From DASSUW01 sp963792385 (GTDB lineage Bacteria; Actinomycetota; Thermoleophilia; Solirubrobacterales; Solirubrobacteraceae): DNA of 64,000 nt. The stretch covers positions 434,001 through 498,000 of the forward strand of contig CAWBVZ010000006.1 in the NCBI GenBank assembly GCA_963792385.1, in the 5' to 3' direction. The position numbers and the translations under genes are program-made. This document shows positions 34,577 to 43,145 of this stretch, one piece after another. The notes under the pieces are model-generated. The model searched no databases and had not been told where the DNA came from. It saw nothing but the letters and a program-made list of their open reading frames with translations. Within the stretch, counting starts at the first letter, position 1. Every line of letters begins with the position of its first letter.

Positions 34577-35158
34577 CTAGTTCTGCGCTGTGATCAGCGT
34601 TCTGGCGGCATCCGTGGCTGCGCGGACCGCCGGCCCGTGGTCGTGCTCGGGCTCCCCCAGCATCCGCAGCGCGAGCCCGTCGGCGAGCGCGAGCAGCACG
34701 GCGGCGACGGCCTCCGGCTCGGCGGCGAGATGGACCACGCCGTCGGCCTGCTTGGCCGCCAGCAGCTCCGCCACCTTCGTGCGCGTCGCGCGCTGCAGCG
34801 CTGCGAACTCGGCGGCGATCTCCGCCTTCCGGCGGCCGGAGATGAACAGCTCGAACATCAGCGCGACGAAGCCGGGATCGCGCTCCACGAGGTCCTGTAG
34901 CGAGTGCACCAGGACGTCGATCACGTCGTCGGCGGTCCGCGCGCTCGCGAACTCGGTGCCGAGATGCTCGAGCCGGATGTCGGCGTCACGCCGCACGACC
35001 TCGGCGAGCAGGCGCTCCTTGGTGCCGAAGTAGTAGTGCAGCAGCCCGCGCGAGACGCCCGCCTCGCGCGCGACGTGGTCGAACGTCGAGCCGGCGGCGC
35101 CGCGGGCCGCGACGGAGCGGCGCATCGCATCGACGATCTTCGCGCTCGAGGCCTCCAT
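34577..35158 (-). CDS. TetR-family transcriptional regulator
   Basis: A 193-aa regulator. The N-terminal HTH reads FDHVAREAGVSRGLLHYYFGTKERLLAEVVR (helix-turn-helix at about 25-50). The C-terminal ligand domain is helical and variable. ATG 35158 is supported by TAGAGT 7 nt upstream. It is divergent from the AIM24 gene, and an imperfect palindrome CTGGCCGTCCAG at 35173-35184 lies beside its promoter. Confidence 0.9.
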   Translation of the reverse strand: MEASSAKIVDAMRRSVAARGAAGSTFDHVAREAGVSRGLLHYYFGTKERLLAEVVRRDADIRLEHLGTEFASARTADDVIDVLVHSLQDLVERDPGFVALMFELFISGRRKAEIAAEFAALQRATRTKVAELLAAKQADGVVHLAAEPEAVAAVLLALADGLALRMLGEPEHDHGPAVRAATDAARTLITAQN

Positions 35159-35165
35159 GAGCCGG

Positions 35166-35184
35166 ACTCTAGCTGGCCGTCCAG
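35166..35184 (-). promoter_or_regulatory. tetR -10 hexamer and candidate operator
   Basis: TAGAGT (35166-35171, minus) ends 7 nt before the tetR ATG; the adjoining CTGG-CCGT-CCAG (35173-35184) is a short palindrome placed where an autoregulatory TetR operator would be expected. Operator identity is inference. Confidence 0.4.
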
Positions 35185-35239
35185 CCAGGACCGGGCGAGT
35201 ATCTTCGAGGCGACGCCAACAGGAAGGGGTGTAGCGAGC

Positions 35240-35914
35240 ATGTCGGAGATGGGCGCACCGCTCGATCGCTTTCAGGAGGTTGAGACCGGGGAGCCGTTCA
35301 CGCTCCAGAACCCGCGGCTGTTGAAGGTCGAGCTGTCCGCGACATCGGTGATGGCCGCCAGCGGGGCGATGGTCGCCTACCAGGGCGACGTGCGCTTCGA
35401 GCACAAGGGCGGCGGGCTGGGACGGCTGCTGAAGAAGGCGGCCACGGGCGAGTCGCTCAGGCTCATGCAGGCGTCGGGCTCCGGTGAGATGTTCCTCGCG
35501 AACCAGGCGATGCTCGTCCACGTGTTGCGCCTCGACGACGACGCCTTGACCGTCAACGGCAGCAACATCCTCGCCTTCGAGACGGGCATCGACTGGGACG
35601 TCACGCGCGTTAAGGGCGGCAGCGCCGGGATGGTCGCCGGCGGGCTGTTCAACATCGCCCTCCGCGGAACGGGCCTGGTGGCGCTGGTGTCCGATGGTGA
35701 GCCGCTCAGGCTCGATGTCGCCGAGGCTCCCACCTTCGCCGACCCGCAGGCGGCGATCGCCTGGTCGGGCGGCGTGACGACGAACCTGAAGACCGACATG
35801 CAGGCCAAGTCGCTGATCGGCATGGGGTCCGGAGAGAGCATCCAGCTCGGCTTCTCGGGTCAGGGCTGGGTGCTGGTGCAGCCGTCGGAAGGCCGACGCG
35901 TGACGGCTGCTTAG
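35240..35914 (+). CDS. AIM24 / TIGR00266 family protein
   Basis: A 224-aa all-beta protein of the AIM24 (tryptophan-RNA-binding-attenuator-like fold) family. Features: an N-terminal LQNPRLLKVELSATSVMAASG, central GSGEMFLANQAMLVHVLRLD and LTVNGSNILAFETGIDWDVT, and C-terminal GSGESIQLGFSGQGWVLVQPSEG. Bacterial function is unknown; the yeast homologue supports mitochondrial membrane organisation. GGAAGGGG lies about 13 nt before ATG 35240. Confidence 0.85.
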   Translation: MSEMGAPLDRFQEVETGEPFTLQNPRLLKVELSATSVMAASGAMVAYQGDVRFEHKGGGLGRLLKKAATGESLRLMQASGSGEMFLANQAMLVHVLRLDDDALTVNGSNILAFETGIDWDVTRVKGGSAGMVAGGLFNIALRGTGLVALVSDGEPLRLDVAEAPTFADPQAAIAWSGGVTTNLKTDMQAKSLIGMGSGESIQLGFSGQGWVLVQPSEGRRVTAA

Positions 35915-36071
35915 CCTGGATCGACCGATCATCGTGGATGACTCGGCGCCGTGGGCCGAGTCAGGGTCGATCGGCCGCGTATCTCATGTGGTGATCCACC
36001 TGGTTCGCGGCCGATCGGCCCTGGCGAACGGCCACGGTGTCGAGGCGCCGCGAGAATCGGTCGATCCAGGC
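35914..36071 (+). repeat. cloverleaf-like palindromic element D
   Basis: A perfect 16-bp inverted repeat GCCTGGATCGACCGAT (35914-35929 with 36056-36071), flanked by TTA/TTAA, encloses two perfect stems: GACTCGGC/GCCGAGTC (35940-35947, 35955-35962) and GATCGGCCGCG/CGCGGCCGATC (35969-35979, 36006-36016), the latter capped by GTGG-TGAT-CCAC. It shares CGTGGATG and GGCGCCGCG with elements B and C in the same order. Confidence 0.55.
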
Positions 36072-36130
36072 TTAATCAGACCGTCACATTCCACGGGTTC
36101 CGCCTCGGGCTCCGTGGCACACTCGCGGCG

Positions 36131-37249
36131 ATGGTCGCCCGGCTCGCAGCCGTCGCCACGGTCACCGTCGCCGTTCTCGCCGCCGGCGCCGCAACCGCGG
36201 CGGCCGACGCGCTGGTGTACCGGTGCGGGCCGAACGTCTGCAAGGCCGCGCCGGACGGCACCGGCAAGCATCGGCTGACGACCGACGGCAAGCCGGGCGG
36301 GCCGCTGTACTCGTGGGTGTCCGCGAGCGCCAACGGGTCGCGACTGGCGGTCGTCAACGCCACCTTTGCCTATGTGCTCGACGGCAAGGGGCGGCGCATC
36401 ACCGGGAAGCTGCCGCGCGGCGGCATCGACGTGATCGCCGAGATGGCGCCGAGCGGCAGGGAGGTCTCGACGGTAGAGCTCCTCCCCGAGATCTCGCCGG
36501 CGCCGGTGGGCAGCCCGCCCGGCAGCCCCGGCGTGTCCGGCTTCGTGCCCTACATGTTCATCATGAACGCCGACGGCAGCGGGCGCGAGGCGACAGCGCG
36601 CGTCGTCGTCGACATGGCGTGGCTCGGCTCGCGGCTCGTGCGGACCGACAGATCCGACACCGATCCGTTCCCGTACGGCATCTGCCTGTTGGTGACCAAC
36701 ATCGACTTCCAGTGCGAGCGCGACGTCGCACGCGACCCGACCCAGGACCTGTTCAACCCTGCCTTCTCACCAGACGGCACGCTCGCCGCGGCCGTGAGGT
36801 CGCCCAGCACCACGATCGGCGCCGGCGCGATCGTCATCTACGACGCGACAACCGGCGCGCCCGTGCGCCAGCTCGTCGGCGGTGAGAACACCCAGCCGAC
36901 GTGGTCGCCCGACGGCAAGCGGATCGCGTTCGAGCGCGGCGGCGACCTCTACGTGGCGCGGGCCGCAGGAGCTCCGCGCGAGCACCGGATCCTGAAGGGC
37001 GGCGCGCAGCCGACCTGGACCACGGCGGCGGCGTGCAAGGCGCGGCGCCCGCGCATCCGCGTAGGCGGCCGCTTCGTGTTCGTCACCGTGTGCCGGCCGC
37101 AGCCCGGGCACGTGACCGTCACGCTCCTGCGCTCCGGCCGGCGCGTCGGCAAGCGCACCGTGACCGCCGCCACCGGCGGGATGGTCACGGCGCGCCTGCG
37201 GCGCCCCTCGGGCGCCGGTGCGCTGCGCGCCCGCGTTAGTTCGCGGTGA
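36131..37249 (+). CDS. secreted TolB/WD40-like beta-propeller protein
   Basis: ATG 36131 opens a signal peptide (MVARLAAVATVTVAVLAAGA). The mature protein contains TolB-like propeller blades (FNPAFSPDGTLAAAVRSP, QPTWSPDGKRIAFERGGDLY, FIMNADGSGREATARVV). The C-terminal 75 residues are a separate basic beta domain (VTVTLLRSGRRVGKRTVTA) common on actinobacterial exported proteins. CACACT 9 nt upstream may be a -10. Function unknown; 372 aa. Confidence 0.8.
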   Translation: MVARLAAVATVTVAVLAAGAATAAADALVYRCGPNVCKAAPDGTGKHRLTTDGKPGGPLYSWVSASANGSRLAVVNATFAYVLDGKGRRITGKLPRGGIDVIAEMAPSGREVSTVELLPEISPAPVGSPPGSPGVSGFVPYMFIMNADGSGREATARVVVDMAWLGSRLVRTDRSDTDPFPYGICLLVTNIDFQCERDVARDPTQDLFNPAFSPDGTLAAAVRSPSTTIGAGAIVIYDATTGAPVRQLVGGENTQPTWSPDGKRIAFERGGDLYVARAAGAPREHRILKGGAQPTWTTAAACKARRPRIRVGGRFVFVTVCRPQPGHVTVTLLRSGRRVGKRTVTAATGGMVTARLRRPSGAGALRARVSSR

Positions 37250-38012
37250 CGCGGCGGTAACGCGACACCGCGAGCGGCGCGAACACGGCGATCAGCACGA
37301 AGCACCAGATGAATGCCATCCACACGTCGGTGTGAGCCGGCGTGTTCAGCCACAGCGACCGCACGGCATCCGCGACCGTCGTGAACGGGTTCGCGTCCGC
37401 GAACTGCCGCAGGCCGTCGGGCATCGACTCCGCGGGCACGAAGATCGACGACGCGAACGTGAGCGGGAAGATCAGGGTGAAGCCGATCGAGTTCGCGGTC
37501 TCCGGGGTCGACGAGAACAGCCCGACGAGCGCGAAGATCCACGAGAACGCGTAGCCGAGCAGGAGCAACAGCACGATGCCGAGCGCGATCTCGCCGAACG
37601 TGGCGCCGATGAAGTTGAACCCGGCGAGGAAGCCGACGGAGAGCAGGACGACGAGGGACAGACAATTGAGCACGACGTCGGAGAACGTCCGCCCGCTGAG
37701 CACGGCGGCACGCGACATCGGCAGCGAGCGGAAGCGGTCGATCAGACCCTTCTGGACGTCCTCGGACAGGCCGAGCGCGGTCACGAACCCGCCGAACGCG
37801 ATCGACTGGACGATGATGCCCGGCATCAGGAAGTCGACGTAGTCGAAGCCCGGCGTCTGGATCGCGCCGCCGAACACGTACACGAACAGCAGCACGAACA
37901 TCACGGGCTGGATGGTGTAGGCGATCAGCAGGTCGGGCTGGCGCGGGATCCGCCTCAGGTTGCGGCGCGCCAGCACCAGCGTGTCCTCCGCGGTCATCGA
38001 GAGCGAGCTCAT
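37236..38012 (-). CDS. ABC-2 type exporter permease (DrrB-like)
   Basis: A 258-aa membrane protein with six helices of the ABC-2 family. The hallmark is PIQPVMFVLLFVYVFGGAI-like (YTIQPVMFVLLFVYVFGGAI) in the first helix and RFRSLPMSRAAVLSGRTFSD before the third, plus NPFTTVADAVRSL near the end. It overlaps the ATPase gene by 4 bp (ATGA) and the convergent TolB-like gene by 14 bp. Confidence 0.92.
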   Translation of the reverse strand: MSSLSMTAEDTLVLARRNLRRIPRQPDLLIAYTIQPVMFVLLFVYVFGGAIQTPGFDYVDFLMPGIIVQSIAFGGFVTALGLSEDVQKGLIDRFRSLPMSRAAVLSGRTFSDVVLNCLSLVVLLSVGFLAGFNFIGATFGEIALGIVLLLLLGYAFSWIFALVGLFSSTPETANSIGFTLIFPLTFASSIFVPAESMPDGLRQFADANPFTTVADAVRSLWLNTPAHTDVWMAFIWCFVLIAVFAPLAVSRYRRVTAN

Positions 38013-38968
38013 ACGGGCGCCACCTCCTCTTCCTCGGCCGCGTGGCCGGTCAGCGCGATGAAGACGTCGTCGAGCGTCGGCCGGCGGAGCGTGATGTCCG
38101 CGATCCCGACGTCCGCGTCGTCGAGACGCCGGACCGCCTGCGGGATGATCCCCGAGCGCGCGCTCACGGGCACGCTCACGCGCCCGTCTTCGACGCTCGG
38201 CCGGTCGTTGGCCATCTCTGCGAGCGCGGCGATCGCCGCGTCGGCCTCGTCCGGGTCCTCGAGGCGCACCTCGAGCCGCTCGCCGCCGATCTGGTCCTTG
38301 AGCTCGTCGGATGTGCCCTCGGCGATCACCTTGCCGTGGTCGACCACGACGATCCGGTCGGCGAGCCGGTCGGCCTCGTCGAGGTACTGGGTGGTCAGAA
38401 GGACGGTTGCGCCCGCGTCGACGCGGGCCTCGATCATCTCCCACATACCGATCCGGCTGCGCGGGTCGAGGCCCGTCGTGGGCTCGTCCAGGAACAGCAC
38501 CGGCGGTCGCGCGACGAGTGCCGAGGCGAGGTCGAGCCGGCGGCGCATGCCACCCGAGTAGGTCTTCGCCGGGCGCTTGGCGGCATCCATCAGGTCGAAC
38601 CGCTCGAGCAGCTCGTTCGCACGGATGCGCGACTGCTCCTTGCCGAGGTGGTAGAGCCGGCCGACCATCTCGATGTTCTCGAACCCGGTCAGGTTCTCGT
38701 CCACGGCCGCGTACTGTCCGGCGAGGCCGATCTGCGCGCGCAACTGCGCAGCCTGTTTCACCACGTCGAGCCCGACGACACGGGCAGTGCCGGCGTCTGG
38801 CTCCAGCAGGGTGGCGAGGATCCGCACCGCGGTGGTCTTGCCGGCGCCGTTCGGGCCGAGCAGGCCGAGAATGGTCCCGGTCGGCGCAGCGAAATCCACT
38901 CCGCAGAGGGCACGCACCGAGCCGTAGGACTTCTCGAGCCCCTCGACGACAATCGCATCATCCGTCAT
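38009..38968 (-). CDS. ABC exporter ATP-binding protein (DrrA-like)
   Basis: A 319-aa ATPase with Walker A GPNGAGKTT, signature YSGGMRRRLDLASALV, Walker B VLFLDEPTTGLD and the His loop. The extra C-terminal 90 residues (LEVRLEDPDEADAAIAALAE ... PTLDDVFIALTG) are the DrrA-type regulatory domain. With the permease it would export a lipid or antibiotic-like molecule. ATG 38968 has TAGCTT 7 nt upstream. Confidence 0.93.
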   Translation of the reverse strand: MTDDAIVVEGLEKSYGSVRALCGVDFAAPTGTILGLLGPNGAGKTTAVRILATLLEPDAGTARVVGLDVVKQAAQLRAQIGLAGQYAAVDENLTGFENIEMVGRLYHLGKEQSRIRANELLERFDLMDAAKRPAKTYSGGMRRRLDLASALVARPPVLFLDEPTTGLDPRSRIGMWEMIEARVDAGATVLLTTQYLDEADRLADRIVVVDHGKVIAEGTSDELKDQIGGERLEVRLEDPDEADAAIAALAEMANDRPSVEDGRVSVPVSARSGIIPQAVRRLDDADVGIADITLRRPTLDDVFIALTGHAAEEEEVAPV

Positions 38969-38975
38969 GTCCTCG

Positions 38976-38981
38976 AAGCTA
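38976..38981 (-). promoter_or_regulatory. -10 hexamer TAGCTT, leaderless start of the ABC exporter operon
   Basis: TAGCTT ends 7 nt before ATG 38968. A direct-repeat GGTTTGGTTCGGTTTGG (38999-39015) lies between this and the divergent PGPGW gene. Confidence 0.45.
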
Positions 38982-39029
38982 GCGAAGGGAGGACGCCGGT
39001 TTGGTTCGGTTTGGCACACTCTCTGCCGG

Positions 39030-39413
39030 ATGGACCGAGAGCGGCGCCCGCGCCCCAAGCTGATCGAAAAGCTCGACGCGCAGCGCGAAACGCACCGCGA
39101 GCGCAACCGCCTGGTCCGGCTCGCATTCGGCATCGCCGGCGTGCTCATCCTGCTGGCCGGGATCGTCATGCTCGTCACGCCCGGTCCGGCGTTCGTGCTG
39201 ATCCCCATCGGCCTGGCGATGCTCTCGCTCGAGTTCGTGTGGGCCGAGCGGCTACTCGACCGTTCGCTCGAACAGGCCCAGATCGCCCAGGAGAAGGCGG
39301 CTCAGACGACGCGCACGCAGCGGATCCTGGCCGCCGTCGCCACGGTATTGGCGATCGCCGCGTGCGTGCTCGCCGTGCTGTGGTGGGACATCCCATTGCT
39401 GCCGGACGGCTGA
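39030..39413 (+). CDS. PGPGW-family (TIGR02611-like) membrane protein
   Basis: A 127-aa protein with a basic soluble N-terminus, a helix pair LAFGIAGVLILLAGIVMLV and the conserved TPGPAFVLIPIGLAML, then a cytoplasmic coiled segment and a last helix (ILAAVATVLAIAACVLAVLWW). The PGP motif identifies the family, which has no known function. CACACT 9 nt before the ATG may be a -10. Confidence 0.8.
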   Translation: MDRERRPRPKLIEKLDAQRETHRERNRLVRLAFGIAGVLILLAGIVMLVTPGPAFVLIPIGLAMLSLEFVWAERLLDRSLEQAQIAQEKAAQTTRTQRILAAVATVLAIAACVLAVLWWDIPLLPDG

Positions 39414-39427
39414 GCGCCGCCCGGCAG
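39399..39427. terminator. bidirectional terminator spanning a stop codon
   Basis: CTGCCGG-A-CGGC / GCCG-C-CCGGCAG forms an 11-bp stem with one mismatch and a TGAGC loop; the TGA of the PGPGW gene is in the loop. It serves both this gene and the convergent 153-aa gene. Confidence 0.65.
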
Positions 39428-39435
39428 CGAGGAAG

Positions 39436-39897
39436 TCAGTTGTTCGAGGCGCCGGCGGGGTCGCCGGACGGCGTTGCAGCGGTCGTCGTGGAGGTGTACT
39501 CGAACTCCTCCTCCGCGCCGAACAGCGTGTCGAGCACCTTCTTGCGAAGGTCGGAGCTGACCGCAAGCGCCACGCCCGCGGTGGCCAGACCGAGTACCAG
39601 GAACTTGCCCACGCCACCTCGCTTCTTCTTCGGTGCCTCGCGCAGCGAAATGCTCGCGTCCTTGACTGAAGCCGCGCCCTTCTTGATCTCCTTCTGCAGC
39701 TTCTTGTCGTCGAAGATCTGCGAGGTCGGCGACTTGCCGTTGGACAGGCGACTGTAGGCCTTGCGCGCGGACTCGTACGCCTGCACGATGTTGTCCCGCA
39801 GGTCCTCGTCCTCGATCACCCGCTGGACGTACGGGTTGTAGCGCGCCTTCAGGGCCGCCTTCTGCGCCTTCTGAGCTTTCTTCTTGGCTTGGGCCAT
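39436..39897 (-). CDS. hypothetical single-pass membrane protein (153 aa)
   Basis: Lys-rich N-terminus (MAQAKKKAQKAQKAALKARY), a helical DNIVQAYESARKAYSRLSNG region, a membrane segment GVGKFLVLGLATAGVALAV and a Thr/Ala-rich acidic tail. GAGGTGG just before ATG 39897 is a Shine-Dalgarno. The family is seen in actinobacteria without a known role. It follows lon by 50 bp. Confidence 0.72.
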   Translation of the reverse strand: MAQAKKKAQKAQKAALKARYNPYVQRVIEDEDLRDNIVQAYESARKAYSRLSNGKSPTSQIFDDKKLQKEIKKGAASVKDASISLREAPKKKRGGVGKFLVLGLATAGVALAVSSDLRKKVLDTLFGAEEEFEYTSTTTAATPSGDPAGASNN

Positions 39898-39947
39898 ACC
39901 ACCTCTCCGCGTCTGTTTGAGACGAGCATACCCTTGATCGATGGCCG

Positions 39948-42311
39948 TCAACGGCGCCTTGCGCCGTCCATTAACGCGGCGTCGAAGACCTCGCCGACAT
40001 CGCCCACCCAGACGAAGTCCATGGCGGATCGCAACGGCTCGGGGATGTCCTCGAGGTCGCCCTCGTTGCGGCGCGGCGCGACGATGCGCTTGATGCCCGC
40101 GCGCTGAGCCGCGAGCGCCTTCTCCTTCAGGCCGCCGATCGGCAGCACCTGGCCGGTGAGCGTCAGCTCGCCGGTCATGGCGAGGTCGTCGCGCACGACC
40201 CGGCCGGTGACGAGCGACATCAGCGCGGTGGCCATCGTGACGCCGGCGCTCGGGCCGTCCTTGGGGATCGCCCCCGCCGGCACATGCACGTGCAGGTCGT
40301 GCTTGGCGAACCAGTCTTCGGGCAGGTCGGCGTGGCCGCGCACATACGAGAGCGCCGCCTCGGCCGACTCGCGCATCACGTCGCCGATCTGACCGGTGAT
40401 CAGCAGCTTGCCCTTGCCCGGCACGGCGCTCGCCTCGACGAACAGCACGTCGCCGCCGACCGGCGTCCACGCGAGCCCCGTGGCGACGCCCGGCTCGGAG
40501 GTACGGCGGCGGACGTCCGGCGTGAAGCGCGGCCGCCCCAGCAGCTCGCGCACGCGCGGGGCCGAGACCGACACCTTGCGACCGTGCGTGCCGCCCGCGA
40601 CGCCGACCGCCACCTTCCGGCACACCGACCCGATCTCGCGCTCGAGGTTGCGAACGCCCGCCTCGCGCGTGTATGAGGTGACGATCTCGCGCAGTCCGGC
40701 GTCGGTGAACGCGACCTGCGAGCGCTTCAGCCCGTTGCGGTCGATCTGGCGCGGCACGAGGTAGCTCTTGGCGATCTCGAGCTTCTCCTGCTCCGTGTAG
40801 CCGGCGAGCGGGATCACCTCCATGCGATCGCGCAGTGCGCCCGGCACCCGGTCCATGTCGTTCGCCGTGCAGATGAACATGACGCCCGAGAGGTCGAACT
40901 GTACGTCGAGGTAGTGGTCGCGGAACGTCGTGTTCTGCTCGGGGTCGAGCACCTCGAGCATCGCGCTCGCGAGGTCGCCGCGGTAGTCCGAGCCCATCTT
41001 GTCGATCTCGTCGATCATGAACACCGGGTTCTGCGACTCGGCGTCGCGCAGCGCCCGGATGATCGTGCCCGGCATGGCGCCGATGTAGGTACGGCGATGG
41101 CCGCGGATCTCGGACTCGTCGCGTACGCCGCCGACGCTGATGCGTTCGAACTTGCGCTCGAGCGCGCGGGCGACGGACTGGCCGAGCGACGTCTTGCCGA
41201 CGCCGGGCGGGCCGGCGAAGCAGAGGATCGTGCCGCGCGCGTCCGGCTTGAGCTTGCGCACGGCGAGGAACTCGAGGATCCGGTCCTTGACCTTCTCGAT
41301 GTCGTAGTGGTCGGCGTCGAGCACCTCGCGCGCGTGCACGAGGTCGAGGTTGTCGACGGTCCCCTTGCCCCACGGCAGCGACGCCATCCACTCCAGGTAG
41401 GTGCGGATGACGCCGTGCTCGGCGGCCGCCTGGGGGATCTTCTCCAGCCGGCCGAGCTCGCGGCCGACCTGGGTGCGGACGTTCTCGGGAAGCTCGAGCG
41501 CCTCCAGCTGGGAGCGCAGCTCGTCGACCTCGGCCTCGGCCGGGTCCTGCTCGCCGAGCTCCTCCTGGATCGCCTTCAGCTGCTGGCGCAGGACCCACTC
41601 GCGCTGGCCCTTGTCCATCTCGGCGTTGACCTGGTCCTGGATCTTCGAGCCGATCGCGACGATGTCGAGCTCGCGCGCGAGGATCTCCGACAGCCGCCGC
41701 AGCCGGCGGGCGACGTTGACCTCCTCCAGCAGCGCCTGGCGCTCCTCGGTCTTGATCCGCAGGGCGCCCGCGATCAGGTGGCTGAGCGCCGACGGGTCCT
41801 CGAGGTTGGCCACCGCCATCTGGAGCTCCTCGGGGAGGTACGGGACGTCCTCGATGATCTGGCTGAACGTCCCCTGGACGTTGCGCATCAGCGCGGTCAG
41901 CTCGGGGCCCTCGGCGACCACGTCGGGCAGCTCCGACACGCGCGCCGTGAGGTAGGGCTCCTCGCCCAGCCACTCCTCGATCTTCACCCGCTGGCCGCCT
42001 TGGACGAGGATCCGCAGCGACCCGTCGGGCACCTTCAGCATGCGCGCGACCATCCCGGCGACGCCGACGTCGAACAACTGGTCGGGGCCGGGCGCGTCGA
42101 GCTCGGGATCGCGGCTGGCGACCATCACGAGCATCCGGTTGCCGACGAGCACGTCGTTGACGAGCTGGACCGAGCGCTCCTGCCCGATCGCCAGTGGCGT
42201 CAGCGTGTCGGGATAGGTGACCGAGTCCCGCAGCGGCAGGACCGGCAGCTCGGGTGGGAGTCCGGTCTCCTGGGGCGTGTACTCCCCGTTCCCCCCGACA
42301 ACGTCGATCAC
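39948..42311 (-). CDS. lon: ATP-dependent protease Lon
   Basis: A 787-aa protease that degrades damaged and regulatory proteins. The N-terminal LAN domain (ELPVLPLRDSVTYPDTLTPL) is followed by the AAA+ module with Walker A CFAGPPGVGKTSLG (about 355-370), VFMIDEIDKMG, and the C-terminal Ser/Lys protease domain (PKDGPSAGVTMATALMSLVT; GGLKEKALAAQRAGI). GTG 42311 overlaps the hsp20 stop by 4 bp. Confidence 0.96.
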   Translation of the reverse strand: MIDVVGGNGEYTPQETGLPPELPVLPLRDSVTYPDTLTPLAIGQERSVQLVNDVLVGNRMLVMVASRDPELDAPGPDQLFDVGVAGMVARMLKVPDGSLRILVQGGQRVKIEEWLGEEPYLTARVSELPDVVAEGPELTALMRNVQGTFSQIIEDVPYLPEELQMAVANLEDPSALSHLIAGALRIKTEERQALLEEVNVARRLRRLSEILARELDIVAIGSKIQDQVNAEMDKGQREWVLRQQLKAIQEELGEQDPAEAEVDELRSQLEALELPENVRTQVGRELGRLEKIPQAAAEHGVIRTYLEWMASLPWGKGTVDNLDLVHAREVLDADHYDIEKVKDRILEFLAVRKLKPDARGTILCFAGPPGVGKTSLGQSVARALERKFERISVGGVRDESEIRGHRRTYIGAMPGTIIRALRDAESQNPVFMIDEIDKMGSDYRGDLASAMLEVLDPEQNTTFRDHYLDVQFDLSGVMFICTANDMDRVPGALRDRMEVIPLAGYTEQEKLEIAKSYLVPRQIDRNGLKRSQVAFTDAGLREIVTSYTREAGVRNLEREIGSVCRKVAVGVAGGTHGRKVSVSAPRVRELLGRPRFTPDVRRRTSEPGVATGLAWTPVGGDVLFVEASAVPGKGKLLITGQIGDVMRESAEAALSYVRGHADLPEDWFAKHDLHVHVPAGAIPKDGPSAGVTMATALMSLVTGRVVRDDLAMTGELTLTGQVLPIGGLKEKALAAQRAGIKRIVAPRRNEGDLEDIPEPLRSAMDFVWVGDVGEVFDAALMDGARRR

Positions 42312-42745
42312 GGGTCCTCGCTGCGCTGGATCGGCACGCTGCGCGACGGGGCCGGCTGGACGAGCGGCAGCTCGACGGTCAGCATCCCGTCCTCGTACGA
42401 CGCCACGGCGGCGTCCGCGTCGACGTCGACGCCGAGCGCGACGACGCGCCGGAACGGACCGTGCTCGACCTCGAGCTGCTGGTACACGCGGTCCTCGCCA
42501 CCCTCGGGCCTGCGGTGCCCGGCCAGCACGAGCTCGCGCCCGCGGATCTGGAGCTCGATCTCCGACGGGTCGATCCCGGCGAGGTCGGCGCGCACGACGG
42601 CCCGCGGGGGGTCGGCCGTGTAGTACACGTCGACCGCGGGCGAGAAGCCGCCACGGCGCTGGGTCGAGAGCCGCCGGTCGAACAGCTCGTCCATCTGGCG
42701 GCGCATGCGCTCGAAGTTGGCGAAGAGGTCGCGCTCGGATGCCAC
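42308..42745 (-). CDS. small heat-shock protein (Hsp20/alpha-crystallin family)
   Basis: A 145-aa holdase. The alpha-crystallin domain runs from FSPAVDVYYTADPPRAVVRA to GMLTVELPLVQP, with GIDPSEIELQIRGRELVLAG and the L-x-LP-like C-terminal ELPLVQP. GTG 42745 has TAGCCT 7 nt upstream. Directly coupled to lon, so aggregation protection and proteolysis are co-expressed. Confidence 0.9.
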   Translation of the reverse strand: MASERDLFANFERMRRQMDELFDRRLSTQRRGGFSPAVDVYYTADPPRAVVRADLAGIDPSEIELQIRGRELVLAGHRRPEGGEDRVYQQLEVEHGPFRRVVALGVDVDADAAVASYEDGMLTVELPLVQPAPSRSVPIQRSEDP

Positions 42746-42752
42746 GCCGGGA

Positions 42753-42758
42753 AGGCTA
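42753..42758 (-). promoter_or_regulatory. -10 hexamer TAGCCT, hsp20-lon promoter
   Basis: TAGCCT ends 7 nt before GTG 42745 and overlaps the TAG stop of the HTH regulator, allowing hsp20-lon to be expressed apart from the regulator. Confidence 0.5.
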
Positions 42759-43127
42759 TCGGCGCGCGAGCCAGTCCAGCACGGCGTCGCGCGCGAAGCG
42801 CCACTCGTCGCCCAGCCGGCGGCCCGGCAACTCGCCCGCTTCGGCGAGCTCGGCGATCGTCGCCACGTCGACGTGGAGCCACTCGGCGAGCTCCCCAACG
42901 GTCAGCACGTCGGGCGGCGGGAAGGCGCGGAACGAGGCGTGGCCGATCGACAGCCCGTCCTCGGTCGTCTCGACGGTCACGCGGCGGAGCGTGTCGACGT
43001 CGCCGTAGCGCGACACGAGGCCGGCGACGAGATCCTGCTTTGAGGTCTTGAGCTCGAACGCGGCGCGATCGAGCTTCTCCGCCTCGGCGGTGGGAATGCG
43101 AACGTACAGTGCGGTGCGATCCTTCAT
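42756..43127 (-). CDS. DNA-binding protein with RHH-like and excisionase-type HTH parts
   Basis: A 123-aa protein. The N-terminus (TALYVRIPTAEAEKLDRAAF) looks like a ribbon-helix-helix; the C-terminus is an HTH_17/excisionase MerR-like domain (TVGELAEWLHVDVATIAELA ... GRRLGDEWRFARDAVLDWL). It is the first gene before hsp20-lon and may regulate that operon, as HspR does elsewhere; this is inference. TATCTT lies 8 nt before ATG 43127. Confidence 0.82.
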   Translation of the reverse strand: MKDRTALYVRIPTAEAEKLDRAAFELKTSKQDLVAGLVSRYGDVDTLRRVTVETTEDGLSIGHASFRAFPPPDVLTVGELAEWLHVDVATIAELAEAGELPGRRLGDEWRFARDAVLDWLARR

Positions 43128-43135
43128 GGCATAGC

Positions 43136-43141
43136 AAGATA
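43136..43141 (-). promoter_or_regulatory. -10 hexamer TATCTT, leaderless start of the HTH gene
   Basis: TATCTT ends 8 nt before ATG 43127 in an 18-bp gap shared with the divergent GNAT gene. Confidence 0.45.
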
Positions 43142-43145
43142 TCAG

